Shown in pieces: positions 7,826-15,126 of a stretch of 64,000 nt of DNA. The translations under genes and the position numbers were made by a program. The stretch's first letter is position 1. Each line of letters begins with the position of its first letter. A model generated the notes under the pieces. It did not search any database. It saw only the letters and a list, made by a program, of their open reading frames with translations, and was not told the origin of the DNA. This stretch comes from JBBKXR01 sp037969585 (GTDB lineage: Bacteria; Verrucomicrobiota; Verrucomicrobiia; Verrucomicrobiales; DEV007): positions 1-64,000 of the forward strand of contig JBBKXR010000032.1 of NCBI GenBank assembly GCA_037969585.1, written 5' to 3'.

Positions 7826-9400
7826 ATGATCAAATCTCGACTCACCTGCCTACTCACCGCTTCCGCGGCCATCGCCTGTGGCGGCACCTCCGCCGTCAAC
7901 GCTCAAGACGCTGCCGCTGCCGCGAAAATTGATTTCCAAAAGCAAATCGCCCCGATTCTCGAAGGCGCCTGTGTGCACTGCCACGGCGAAGAGAAACAGG
8001 AAGGTGATTTCCGCATCGACACCCGAGCGGCTGCATTCAAAGGCGGAGGCGACTACGCCCCCGGCATCGACCCCGGCAAGCCTGACGAAAGCGCTGTTTT
8101 CTGGATGACCGAACTGGAGGCCGACGACGAGTTGGTCATGCCACCCAAGAAACAGCTTCCCAAGTGGCAACAGGAACTGCTCAAGCAGTGGGTTGCCGAA
8201 GGCGCGAACTGGCCCGAAGGCGTCGTGCTCAACGAAGAGCCGCGCATGGATTTCAAAAACAACATCCTGCCGATCCTCAAAAAGGGTGGCCCGTTCACCG
8301 AGCAACAACGCCGCATGTTGACACTTTGGGCGACTCAGGGCGCCGAGTGGCCCGAAGGTTTCGCCCTCGGTGGTGACGACGCAGAAGAAGCAGGCGGTCT
8401 CGCCGACAACATCGAACTGCTGAAATCGATCCGCGAATCCATCATCGCCGGCACGCCCGAAAAAGCTGCGGCCGACATGAAAGCTTACAAAAATGCCATC
8501 CCCAAAACCGGCGTCGAATACGAAATGGTGCCGATCCCCGGTGGTGAATTCACCATGGGCAGCCCTGACGGCGAAGAAAAACGCCGCGACGACGAAGGTC
8601 CCCAACACAAAGTGAAAATCGAGCCATTCTGGATGGGCAAATTCGAAGTCACCTGGGACATGTATGAGCCGTTCATGATCACCGATGTGGCTCGTAACAA
8701 AGACGGATCGCCGGAGAAAATCGCCCCCGACGCGAAGCCTGAAGACGTCGTCTCCAGCCCGACCACGCCGTACACCGAAATGAGCTTCGGTATGGGCACC
8801 GACGGCTTCCCCGCGATCTCGATGACCCAGCACGCCGCCAACAAATTCTGCGAGTGGCTCAGTGCCCAAACCGGGCATTTCTACCGTCTGCCCACCGAAG
8901 CTGAATGGGAATATGCCTGTCGCGCCGGCACCACTACCGCCTACCACTTCGGCGACGACCCGGCCACGCTCGGCGAATACGCCTGGTTCTACGATAACGC
9001 CGACAACAAGTATCAAAAAGTAGGTCAGAAAAAGCCCAACCCCTGGGGCCTTCACGACATGCACGGCAACGTCATGGAGTGGTGCCTCGACGGCTACGTC
9101 GAAAATACCTACGCCGACCGCGCCGGTGCCGATTCGGTACTCGCTCCCTACAACCACGCCATCACGCTCTATCCGCGCGTTGCTCGTGGTGGTAGTTGGT
9201 ATGACTATCCCGAAGACATTCGCGCGTCAGCCCGCTTCGCTTCCGAAGAAGGTTGGAAAGTCCAGGATCCGCAACTGCCGAAGAGCATCTGGTATCACAC
9301 CGACGCGCCCTGGCTCGGCATGCGCCTGGTACGTCCGCTTAAGGTGCCCACTGCCGAAGAAATGAAAAAAGCCTGGAGCAACGGCGTTCCCGCCGAATAG
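7826..9400 (+). CDS. Secreted planctomycete-type cytochrome domain fused to FGE/SUMF-like domain
   Basis: 524 aa from the ATG at 7826 (signal peptide MIKSRLTCLLTASAAIACGG). Residues 35-125 form a PSCyt1-type cytochrome c domain with heme motif CVHCH (49-53) and a later MPPKKQLP segment that can supply the Met ligand. A second, shorter copy (FKNNILPILKKGGPFT) has lost the heme-binding cysteines. The C-terminal 290 residues are a formylglycine-generating-enzyme-like (SUMF1/EgtB type) fold: GGEFTMGSPDGEE, YRLPTEAEWEYACRAGT, GLHDMHGNVMEWCLDGY, RGGSWYDYPEDIRASAR. The cysteine pair of true FGE is not apparent, so sulfatase activation is unlikely. A transcription terminator follows at 9446. Confidence 0.87.
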   Translation: MIKSRLTCLLTASAAIACGGTSAVNAQDAAAAAKIDFQKQIAPILEGACVHCHGEEKQEGDFRIDTRAAAFKGGGDYAPGIDPGKPDESAVFWMTELEADDELVMPPKKQLPKWQQELLKQWVAEGANWPEGVVLNEEPRMDFKNNILPILKKGGPFTEQQRRMLTLWATQGAEWPEGFALGGDDAEEAGGLADNIELLKSIRESIIAGTPEKAAADMKAYKNAIPKTGVEYEMVPIPGGEFTMGSPDGEEKRRDDEGPQHKVKIEPFWMGKFEVTWDMYEPFMITDVARNKDGSPEKIAPDAKPEDVVSSPTTPYTEMSFGMGTDGFPAISMTQHAANKFCEWLSAQTGHFYRLPTEAEWEYACRAGTTTAYHFGDDPATLGEYAWFYDNADNKYQKVGQKKPNPWGLHDMHGNVMEWCLDGYVENTYADRAGADSVLAPYNHAITLYPRVARGGSWYDYPEDIRASARFASEEGWKVQDPQLPKSIWYHTDAPWLGMRLVRPLKVPTAEEMKKAWSNGVPAE

Positions 9401-9445
9401 CGAAAGCCGATCCGTCCGGCTGCACGCCATGGAAACTCATCATCG

Positions 9446-9474
9446 AAAGACGGACCTGCGGGTCCGTCTTTTTT
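9446..9474 (+). terminator. Rho-independent terminator after the cytochrome-FGE gene
   Basis: Perfect 11-bp stem aaagacggacc / ggtccgtcttt with a TGCG loop (9446-9471), extended by a T run to 9474. It lies 46 bp after the stop at 9400 and should end that transcript. It also overlaps an upstream extension of the apbE reading frame, which argues that apbE starts later. Confidence 0.88.
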
Positions 9475-9500
9475 GTCGCCTCAGCCAACAAGGGCAATAC

Positions 9501-10553
9501 TTGGCGATCGCAGTCGCGATCGTCGTCGCCATCACTTGCGGATTGGCAGGGACAACGCATGCCGAGTCAGAGCTCAAAACGTGGATCGAGCCACACATGG
9601 GCACAAAGTTCACCATCCGTGCCTGGGTGGCTAGCGATCAGACCGAAGTCGGCGACGAGGCTGCTGCTCGCGCATTTGCAAGAGTCGCCGAGCTCAACCA
9701 AATCTGTTCCGATTACGTTGCCGACAGCGAGATCAATCGTCTGCGCGACTCCCCCTTCGGCTCACCCGTGGCGATCAGCGAAACGTTGGCTTCGATTCTG
9801 ATTACCGCTCAGAATTTGTCGGCTGAAACCGACGGAGCCTTCGACGTAACCCTCGGCCCGTTGATTCGCCAATGGCGCCTGTCGCGCAAAAACACTCGTA
9901 TGCCCCGCCCCGAGCATCTCACCGATGCGCTCGCCCGCAGCGGCTATCGAAACTTGCTCATCGATCCCAAGGTACCCAGTGCTACGCTGCGCGTCGATGG
10001 CATGCAGCTCGATCTCGGCGGCATCGCCAAAGGCTGCGCAGCCGATGCCGCACTGGAAACCATGAAGGCCTCAGGATTTTCACGATCGCTGGTCGCAGCT
10101 TCCGGCGACATCGCGATTGGAGATCCCCCACCCGGCAAAGACCACTGGCGCGTCGGCATCCGTGGACTCGAGTCTGAAACCACGCCCGATCCGCAAAACA
10201 AGCTGCCCGGCGATCTCACCGGCTTGATCGCGCTCAGCAATGCGGCGATTTCCACCTCCGGTGATCTCGAGCAATCGATCGTCATCGAAGGCACCCGCTA
10301 CTCGCACATCGTCGATCCCAAAACCGGCCTCGGTCTGAGCCATCGCCGCTCGGTCAGCGTCATCGCTCCGACGACTACGGAGAGCGACAGCTTGGCGACC
10401 GCGTGCAGCGTCCTCGACAAGACTGCAGCACTGGCATTGATCAAAAAACGAGGGCCCGCTTATCACATCCGCATTCGCGAACTCGACAGCAATGGCGAGC
10501 TGACCGTGACCGACTCCAAAAACTTCCCGCCCACGCTCAGCGCCGAGCGATAA
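9501..10553 (+). CDS. apbE: FAD:protein FMN transferase
   Basis: 350 aa from a TTG at 9501, chosen because AAGGG (9490-9494) precedes it at good spacing, it begins a signal peptide (AIAVAIVVAITCGLAG), and the upstream ATG at 9429 lies in front of a terminator hairpin. ApbE motifs in order: MGTKFTIRA, YVADSEINRLR, GAFDVTLGPLI, LDLGGIAKG, STSGDLE, HIVDPKTG and ESDSLATA. The enzyme moves FMN from FAD to Thr/Ser of exported redox proteins, with Mg2+. Its place after a secreted cytochrome-domain gene suggests extracytoplasmic electron transfer, but I see no convincing flavinylation target in the window. The 105 bp to the next gene show no clear terminator. Confidence 0.9.
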   Translation: MAIAVAIVVAITCGLAGTTHAESELKTWIEPHMGTKFTIRAWVASDQTEVGDEAAARAFARVAELNQICSDYVADSEINRLRDSPFGSPVAISETLASILITAQNLSAETDGAFDVTLGPLIRQWRLSRKNTRMPRPEHLTDALARSGYRNLLIDPKVPSATLRVDGMQLDLGGIAKGCAADAALETMKASGFSRSLVAASGDIAIGDPPPGKDHWRVGIRGLESETTPDPQNKLPGDLTGLIALSNAAISTSGDLEQSIVIEGTRYSHIVDPKTGLGLSHRRSVSVIAPTTTESDSLATACSVLDKTAALALIKKRGPAYHIRIRELDSNGELTVTDSKNFPPTLSAER

Positions 10554-10658
10554 CGCCGAACTTCCTACAATTTCAGAGTTGAAGTCCGCGCCCGCAGATT
10601 CTAAGACAGTAGCCAGCTCCATCAGTAGCGGACAACTCTTTCAACGACACTTCTCATT

Positions 10659-11738
10659 ATGGCAACCAAGGTAGGAATTATCGGAGCTGGCGGCATGCTG
10701 GCCTATCACGTTCAGGGCTTCAAAAATGCCGGAGCAGCGGTCGCAGCGATCGCCGACATGAATGTCGGTGCCGCTCAGGCTGCCGCCGACACGCACGGCA
10801 TCCCTCAGGTCTTCGGCGACGTTGCAGAAATGCTAGCCGTCGACGACATCGACGCGGTTGCCATCATCGTGCCCAACAAGTTTCACGCCCCCTTGTCGAT
10901 CGAATGTCTCAACGCCGGCAAGCATGTGTTTTGCGAGAAGCCGCCTGCCATCAATGCCGCTGAAGTCGAAGCCATGATCAAAGCTGCCGACAAGGCCGGC
11001 AAAAAGTTGATGTTTAACTTCAACAATCGGGCCCGCCCGGAGTCCTACGCGATGAAAGGCTTCATCGACGACGGCACGGTCGGCACAATCAATTCCGCAC
11101 AAGCCAAATGGGTGCGGCGCAAAGGTATCCCCGGCTTCGGTGGCTGGTTTACCAACAGCGCGCTTTCCGGTGGCGGCCCGCTCATCGATCTACTGCACAT
11201 GCTCGATCTCGCGATCTACTTCATGGGCAATCCCGAGCCAGCGCACGTGCTCGGCCAGACCTTCGATACCTTTATCAACGACCCCGGCTTCAAAGGTCCG
11301 TGGGGCATTCCCGACAACAAAGAAGGCATCATGGATGTCGAGGCAGCCGCGCACGGCTTCGTCACCTTCAAGACCGGCCAGGTGCTCAGTCTGCAGATTT
11401 CCTGGGCTGAAATGGTCAAAGGCGAAGAGGTCTCTGTCAATTTCCAAGGCACCGGCGCCGGCGGCAAAGTCGAGCGCCTGTTCGGCCGCGACGGTCTTGA
11501 CGAAACCGCCATCGACACCTGCGAACTCTACACTCAGCAACAGGGCAAATCGGTCAACAGCACCATCGTCGTCGAAGCATGCGAAGACATGGGGCGCATC
11601 CGCTCAGCGAGCAACTTTATCCTCGCCCTCGAAGGCAAAGAAGAGCCGCTCAACACTCCGGACCAGGCGCTCGCTCTGATGAAGATCATCGACGCGATTT
11701 ACGAATCGGCGCGGTCGGGACAGCCGGTGAGTTGCTGA
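10659..11738 (+). CDS. Gfo/Idh/MocA family oxidoreductase
   Basis: 359 aa. The N-terminal Rossmann fold begins VGIIGAGGMLAYHVQGF (GxGxxxxxH-type NAD(P) motif); the catalytic Lys is in CEKPPAIN, and the C-terminal alpha/beta domain contains GGPLIDLLHMLDLA with the usual D-x-x-x-H arrangement. The family oxidises or reduces sugars, often making 3-keto sugars that DUF1080-type enzymes then use. No signal peptide, so cytoplasmic. It is separated from a second, less similar member (12290) by a small inserted gene, which breaks what would otherwise be a tandem pair. Confidence 0.9.
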   Translation: MATKVGIIGAGGMLAYHVQGFKNAGAAVAAIADMNVGAAQAAADTHGIPQVFGDVAEMLAVDDIDAVAIIVPNKFHAPLSIECLNAGKHVFCEKPPAINAAEVEAMIKAADKAGKKLMFNFNNRARPESYAMKGFIDDGTVGTINSAQAKWVRRKGIPGFGGWFTNSALSGGGPLIDLLHMLDLAIYFMGNPEPAHVLGQTFDTFINDPGFKGPWGIPDNKEGIMDVEAAAHGFVTFKTGQVLSLQISWAEMVKGEEVSVNFQGTGAGGKVERLFGRDGLDETAIDTCELYTQQQGKSVNSTIVVEACEDMGRIRSASNFILALEGKEEPLNTPDQALALMKIIDAIYESARSGQPVSC

Positions 11739-11743
11739 GGCAG

Positions 11744-11770
11744 CAGAGGTCAGAGGTCAGAGGTCAGAGA
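11744..11770. repeat. CAGAGGT tandem repeat, left arm of four-helix-bundle cassette
   Basis: Three perfect copies of the heptamer cagaggt (11744-11764) and a partial fourth (cagaga) begin 6 bp after the stop of the preceding oxidoreductase gene. The inverted form appears after the four-helix-bundle gene (12215-12247). Confidence 0.85.
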
Positions 11771-11781
11771 ATAGTAAAACG

Positions 11782-12219
11782 CTGTCCTCGCCGTATCGGA
11801 AAAATTTACAGCGAGCGGATGCGTTTACCGAACTCGAAGTCTACAAGAAAGCACGATCGCTGGCTCAGGCTGTATTCACACTGTCGTTGAGCCTTCCAGC
11901 CGAAGAGAGGTATGCGCTGACCGATCAAATCAGGCGATCCTCTGGATCGGTTGGCGCTCAGATCGCTGAAGCGTGGGCCAAACGGCGCTATCCGAAACAC
12001 TTTACCTCAAAACTGACCGATGCCGACGGCGAGCAGCTGGAAACCCAGCACTGGATGAATATCATCGAAGATCGCAACTATCTAACAGTCGAACAACTTG
12101 CCGAGCCACGCGACCTTTGCCAACAAATCGGACGCATGCTAGGCTCGATGCTGCGAAAACCGGACTCTTTTAACTCCGCCATCAACGAATCACCCGCAGA
12201 CTACGATACAGAAATCTGA
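11782..12219 (+). CDS. Four-helix bundle protein (23S rRNA intervening-sequence / Avd-like family)
   Basis: Up to 145 aa. The family core is clear: AFTELEVYKKARSLA (from about 11821), LPAEERYALTDQIRRSSGSV, IAEAWAKRRYPKHF and a final QIGRMLGSMLRKP. The family forms pentameric helical bundles; some members are encoded in 23S rRNA intervening sequences and a cousin (Avd) serves diversity-generating retroelements, but most have no known role. No ATG, GTG or TTG stands in frame before the homology begins; the only nearby candidate is CTG at 11782. The ATG at 11887 would remove the first helix. It may thus use a rare start or be 5'-damaged. It sits alone in a CAGAGGT inverted-repeat cassette between two oxidoreductase genes. 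Confidence 0.72.
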   Translation: MSSPYRKNLQRADAFTELEVYKKARSLAQAVFTLSLSLPAEERYALTDQIRRSSGSVGAQIAEAWAKRRYPKHFTSKLTDADGEQLETQHWMNIIEDRNYLTVEQLAEPRDLCQQIGRMLGSMLRKPDSFNSAINESPADYDTEI

Positions 12220-12247
12220 CCTCTGCCTTCTGACCACTGATCTCTAG
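12215..12247. repeat. Inverted CTGACCTCTG repeat, right arm of four-helix-bundle cassette
   Basis: tctgacc tctgcct tctgacc actgatctct is an imperfect tandem of the reverse complement of the left arm (ggtcaga units). It overlaps the stop codon of the four-helix-bundle gene (12217-12219) and ends 43 bp before the next oxidoreductase start. Confidence 0.75.
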
Positions 12248-12289
12248 AGAGCGACGTGCATCTCCCTAAACATAAACGACCTTCCAACA

Positions 12290-13453
12290 ATGAAACGAAA
12301 ACTTAAAATGGGCATGGTCGGTGGCGGCCGTGGGGCTTTCATCGGACAAGTCCACCGCATGGCGGCGAACCTTGATGGCAAGATCGAACTGGTCGCCGGT
12401 GCATTTTCTTCGGATCCCGAGAAGTCGAAACTGTCGGGAGAAGATTTCTTCCTCGATCCGTCGCGCGTCTACGGAAGCTACAAGGAGATGGCGGAAAAAG
12501 AGGCTGCGCTCCCCGAAGGCGAACGCGTCGACTTTGTATCGATCGTCGTTCAGAACAATCTGCACTTTGACGTTTCCAAAACGTTCCTCGAGGCCGGCAT
12601 CAACGTCGTTTGCGACAAGCCGATGACGCTGACTCTCGATGAGGCGTATGAACTGCGTAAAATCGTTGAGTCTAGTGGGCAGATTTTTGCGCTGACTCAC
12701 AACTATACCGGTTACCCGATGGTCAAAGAAGCGCGGCGCATGGTGCGCGACGGCGAATTGGGTCGATTGCTGAAAATCGTCGCCGAGTATCCACAGGGCT
12801 ACGCGGTCGGTGACGTCGAAGGCGACGGTCAGGGCAAGATTTCCAACTGGCGCTCCGATCCAAAAACTGCCGGTGTTTCCAATTGCATGAGTGACATTGG
12901 CACCCATGCGCACAATCTGGTCCGCTATATCTGTGGCGTCGAAGTCGAAGAAATGTGTTCCGACCTGACCGCGTTCATCCCCGGTCGCGAACTCGACGAC
13001 GATGGCAACAATTTGGTTCGTTACACGGGCGGAGCGAAGGGCATCATCCACGCCTCGCAGATCTCCAACGGCGACGAAAACGAACTCAACATCCGCGCTT
13101 ACGGAACCAAGGCGTCGATCGAATGGCATCAGGAAGATCCCAACGAATTGATCGTCAAATACGCCAACGCCCCGCGCAAAATTTATCGCCGCGGCAACGA
13201 TTACCTCGGTGCCGATGCGCAGAAATACAGCCGCACGCCGTTCGCTCATCCGGAAGGCTTTATCGAGGCGTTCGCCAACATCTATCTCGCGGTCGCCGAA
13301 GCGATCAGTGATCGCATCGATGGCAAAGACGCACCGGATGGTGGCTACGATTTCCCCGATGTGAACGACGGCATCGCCGGCATGGCCTTTATCAAGTGCG
13401 CCGTCGACAGTTCGAACAGCGATCAGAAGTGGATCAAGTTTCCAGAACTGTGA
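12290..13453 (+). CDS. Gfo/Idh/MocA family oxidoreductase (YteT-like length)
   Basis: 387 aa. NAD(P)-binding start MGMVGGGRGAFIGQVHRMA, the CDKPMTLTLDEAY segment with catalytic Lys, ALTHNYTGYPMVKEARRMV, and a C-terminal domain with SDIGTHAHNLVRYICGVEV that supplies the conserved D and H. The longer length and the GGGRGAFIG start are typical of the group often called YteT-like, found with uronate or rhamnogalacturonan genes; no such genes are seen here, so the substrate is open. Cytoplasmic. The start ATG follows the cassette repeat directly, so any promoter must lie in or before the cassette. Confidence 0.9.
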   Translation: MKRKLKMGMVGGGRGAFIGQVHRMAANLDGKIELVAGAFSSDPEKSKLSGEDFFLDPSRVYGSYKEMAEKEAALPEGERVDFVSIVVQNNLHFDVSKTFLEAGINVVCDKPMTLTLDEAYELRKIVESSGQIFALTHNYTGYPMVKEARRMVRDGELGRLLKIVAEYPQGYAVGDVEGDGQGKISNWRSDPKTAGVSNCMSDIGTHAHNLVRYICGVEVEEMCSDLTAFIPGRELDDDGNNLVRYTGGAKGIIHASQISNGDENELNIRAYGTKASIEWHQEDPNELIVKYANAPRKIYRRGNDYLGADAQKYSRTPFAHPEGFIEAFANIYLAVAEAISDRIDGKDAPDGGYDFPDVNDGIAGMAFIKCAVDSSNSDQKWIKFPEL

Positions 13454-13471
13454 TCCGACGCTCAGCTCTGA

Positions 13472-13819
13472 TTAACGCCTCGCTTTCGAATCGGCGAGCG
13501 TACCGTTGAGTTGCCAGACTGGACCATCCCTCCAGGGTGAACGCTCGATGATTTCATCGACCATACGCTCGGATGATTCCGGGATCCGGTGATTGGCATC
13601 GAGGACACCCCATAGGCCCGGCTCAGGCTGATAGCTTTTCGCGATGGTGCCGACGTCCGTGGCATCGGCAGGTACTGCCAGTTCTACCCTCAGCGTGCGT
13701 GCTGGCAGCCCTTCATTCGAAGCTGCTTCTACCCGGGCCCGCGTTGCTGTCTAGGGGAGCAACGCCAAGGCGAAGATCGTGACGAAGCGCTCTCCACAAC
13801 TGCATAGCTGACGCAGCAT
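13472..13819 (-). pseudogene. Small exported protein gene with in-frame amber codon
   Basis: A 115-codon frame starts at the ATG at 13819 with a signal-peptide-like leader (residues 12-22, FVTIFALALLP). Codon 23 (13753-13751) is TAG. The same frame then stays open for 92 codons to TAA at 13474-13472, with protein-like composition (RTLRVELAVPADATDV, PEPGLWGVLDANHR, IIERSPWRDGPVWQL). The frame is not shifted, so a single base change would restore it. I do not recognise the family. It may be a recent pseudogene, a read-through gene or a base-call error. No Shine-Dalgarno is evident. Confidence 0.5.
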
Positions 13820-14090
13820 TTCGCAGTTTATGCTGGCAAATTTGGCGCTGACAAATGCCCCGGTTGTCACAATTTGTTAAGCACGGCCGAAACATTTTGT
13901 TGAACGATCACGAGCCTTTGGAACCCACCTCACATGGCTCAAAAGCGCATTCCCGGCCGGGCGCTGGACAGCAACCATAACGAAAATCTTGCAATAGAAA
14001 TTGCGAAAATAACCTGAATATGTGAAAAATTTACTATATTTTCCATAATATTGATATTAAATTACCGTTTCGGCTCTAAGCCAATTCCCG
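13820..14090. other. AT-rich divergent intergenic region
   Basis: No open frame of interest. The right half (about 13980-14065) is strikingly AT-rich compared with the GC-rich surroundings, with runs such as gaaaaatttactatatt and ccataatattgatatt. This is the likely promoter area for the SHD1-like gene at 14091; I cannot assign -35/-10 boxes with confidence. Confidence 0.4.
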
Positions 14091-15011
14091 ATGATATCCC
14101 CTCAGCATCAACGAATCGCACCATTTCAATATGGTCGGCGAGCGTTCGACAGATTGCGCACCAGCACTGCACGCAAGACGCTCAGCGTGCTGTTCGCATT
14201 CGCGGTGATGCTTTCCGCTATCAACGTGCTGGCGAGCGAATTTGATGCTGAAGAATCTGAAGTCAGGCTTTTTACCAATAAAGAGGGCCAGAAGATCGAG
14301 GCCATATTGATCTCTGTCGGCGGCAGCATGCGCACCGTTTCCATAGAACGACCCAGCGATGCCCGACTATTCGATCTTGAAATCACCACGCTGTCGCTCG
14401 ACGACCAGCAATACATCAAAGACTGGCTGCGCAGCCAACCCGCTCCTCAACTCGCCCAGCTGAACCTCCGTCTTCAAGGACAACCGTTTCTCACCGAAGC
14501 AACCCGCGAGAAATTTGAAGACCGGATCTACGGTGGATCAGGCACGCGTAGCAAGCTCGGCTATCAGTTTAAGATCAACAATCTAAGCCGTGAGCCCCTG
14601 CTTGGTTGCCGTCTTGAATACGTAGTCCTGATCCAAGATCGAGTCGAAATCCGGATCAGCGAGTCCGACGGAGAAACCGTACGCTGGCGAATGAATGAGG
14701 ACGGACCGGTGATCTACCGCAGCGGTCATATCGCGTTGGACGCCCTCAAGTACAACACCGAGTTCAGCGTTATCAGCGCCACCGTCCCCCACGAGGAAAT
14801 CCGTGCAGGCTCAGCTGGCAACAGTGCGGAAGACAAAGTCCTCGGCGTTTTGGCTCGGCTGACCACCGCAGACGGCACTCCCTTGGTCGAGTTCAGCGAT
14901 ATCGACAGCCGACACTCCCAACTCAATTGGGAATCCTTTGCCCAACTTCGCGACTCCGCTGAGACCGATGGCGGCGAAGGCACGTTGACCGAAGCTCTGG
15001 TTTCACGCTAA
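14091..15011 (+). CDS. Exported SHD1-like domain protein
   Basis: 306 aa. A basic leader and hydrophobic stretch (TLSVLFAFAVMLSAINVLAS) form a signal peptide. Residues 52-110 (EVRLFTNKEGQKIEAILISV, TVSIERPSDARLFDLEITTL, LDDQQYIKDWL) match the SLA1-homology-1-like domain common in Planctomycetota and Verrucomicrobiota exported proteins: a small beta barrel ending in a D-Q-x-Y-I/L motif. The remaining 200 residues are beta-rich without a recognised domain. The protein at 49276-50139 has the same layout (RLYDREGRLIEARLISATGD, RYINLWL), so the two are paralogues. Its role is unknown. The next gene, PSD1, begins 115 bp downstream on the same strand. Confidence 0.75.
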   Translation: MISPQHQRIAPFQYGRRAFDRLRTSTARKTLSVLFAFAVMLSAINVLASEFDAEESEVRLFTNKEGQKIEAILISVGGSMRTVSIERPSDARLFDLEITTLSLDDQQYIKDWLRSQPAPQLAQLNLRLQGQPFLTEATREKFEDRIYGGSGTRSKLGYQFKINNLSREPLLGCRLEYVVLIQDRVEIRISESDGETVRWRMNEDGPVIYRSGHIALDALKYNTEFSVISATVPHEEIRAGSAGNSAEDKVLGVLARLTTADGTPLVEFSDIDSRHSQLNWESFAQLRDSAETDGGEGTLTEALVSR

Positions 15012-15126
15012 ACAGAGGGTCAGGATCGATGGCAACCGAACCGCACTCGGTCGCCGCTACCAGCTTGGTGGTGACGCGTTTACGGCCTTGATTCGCGAAC
15101 TGATGCGCGGCCATGTTAGGGGAACA

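Noticed and set aside
7850..9157. 435-codon open frame on the minus strand
   Set aside because: It is a shadow of the cytochrome-FGE gene: composition is Val/Phe/Gly/Asp-rich, as expected from the complement of GC-rich codons, and no domain is recognisable.
8520..9300. True formylglycine-generating enzyme for sulfatases
   Set aside because: The catalytic cysteine pair is not apparent and no sulfatase with a CxPxR motif lies in the window.
12266..13249. 327-codon open frame on the minus strand
   Set aside because: Antisense to the well-supported Gfo/Idh/MocA gene, with no recognisable motif.
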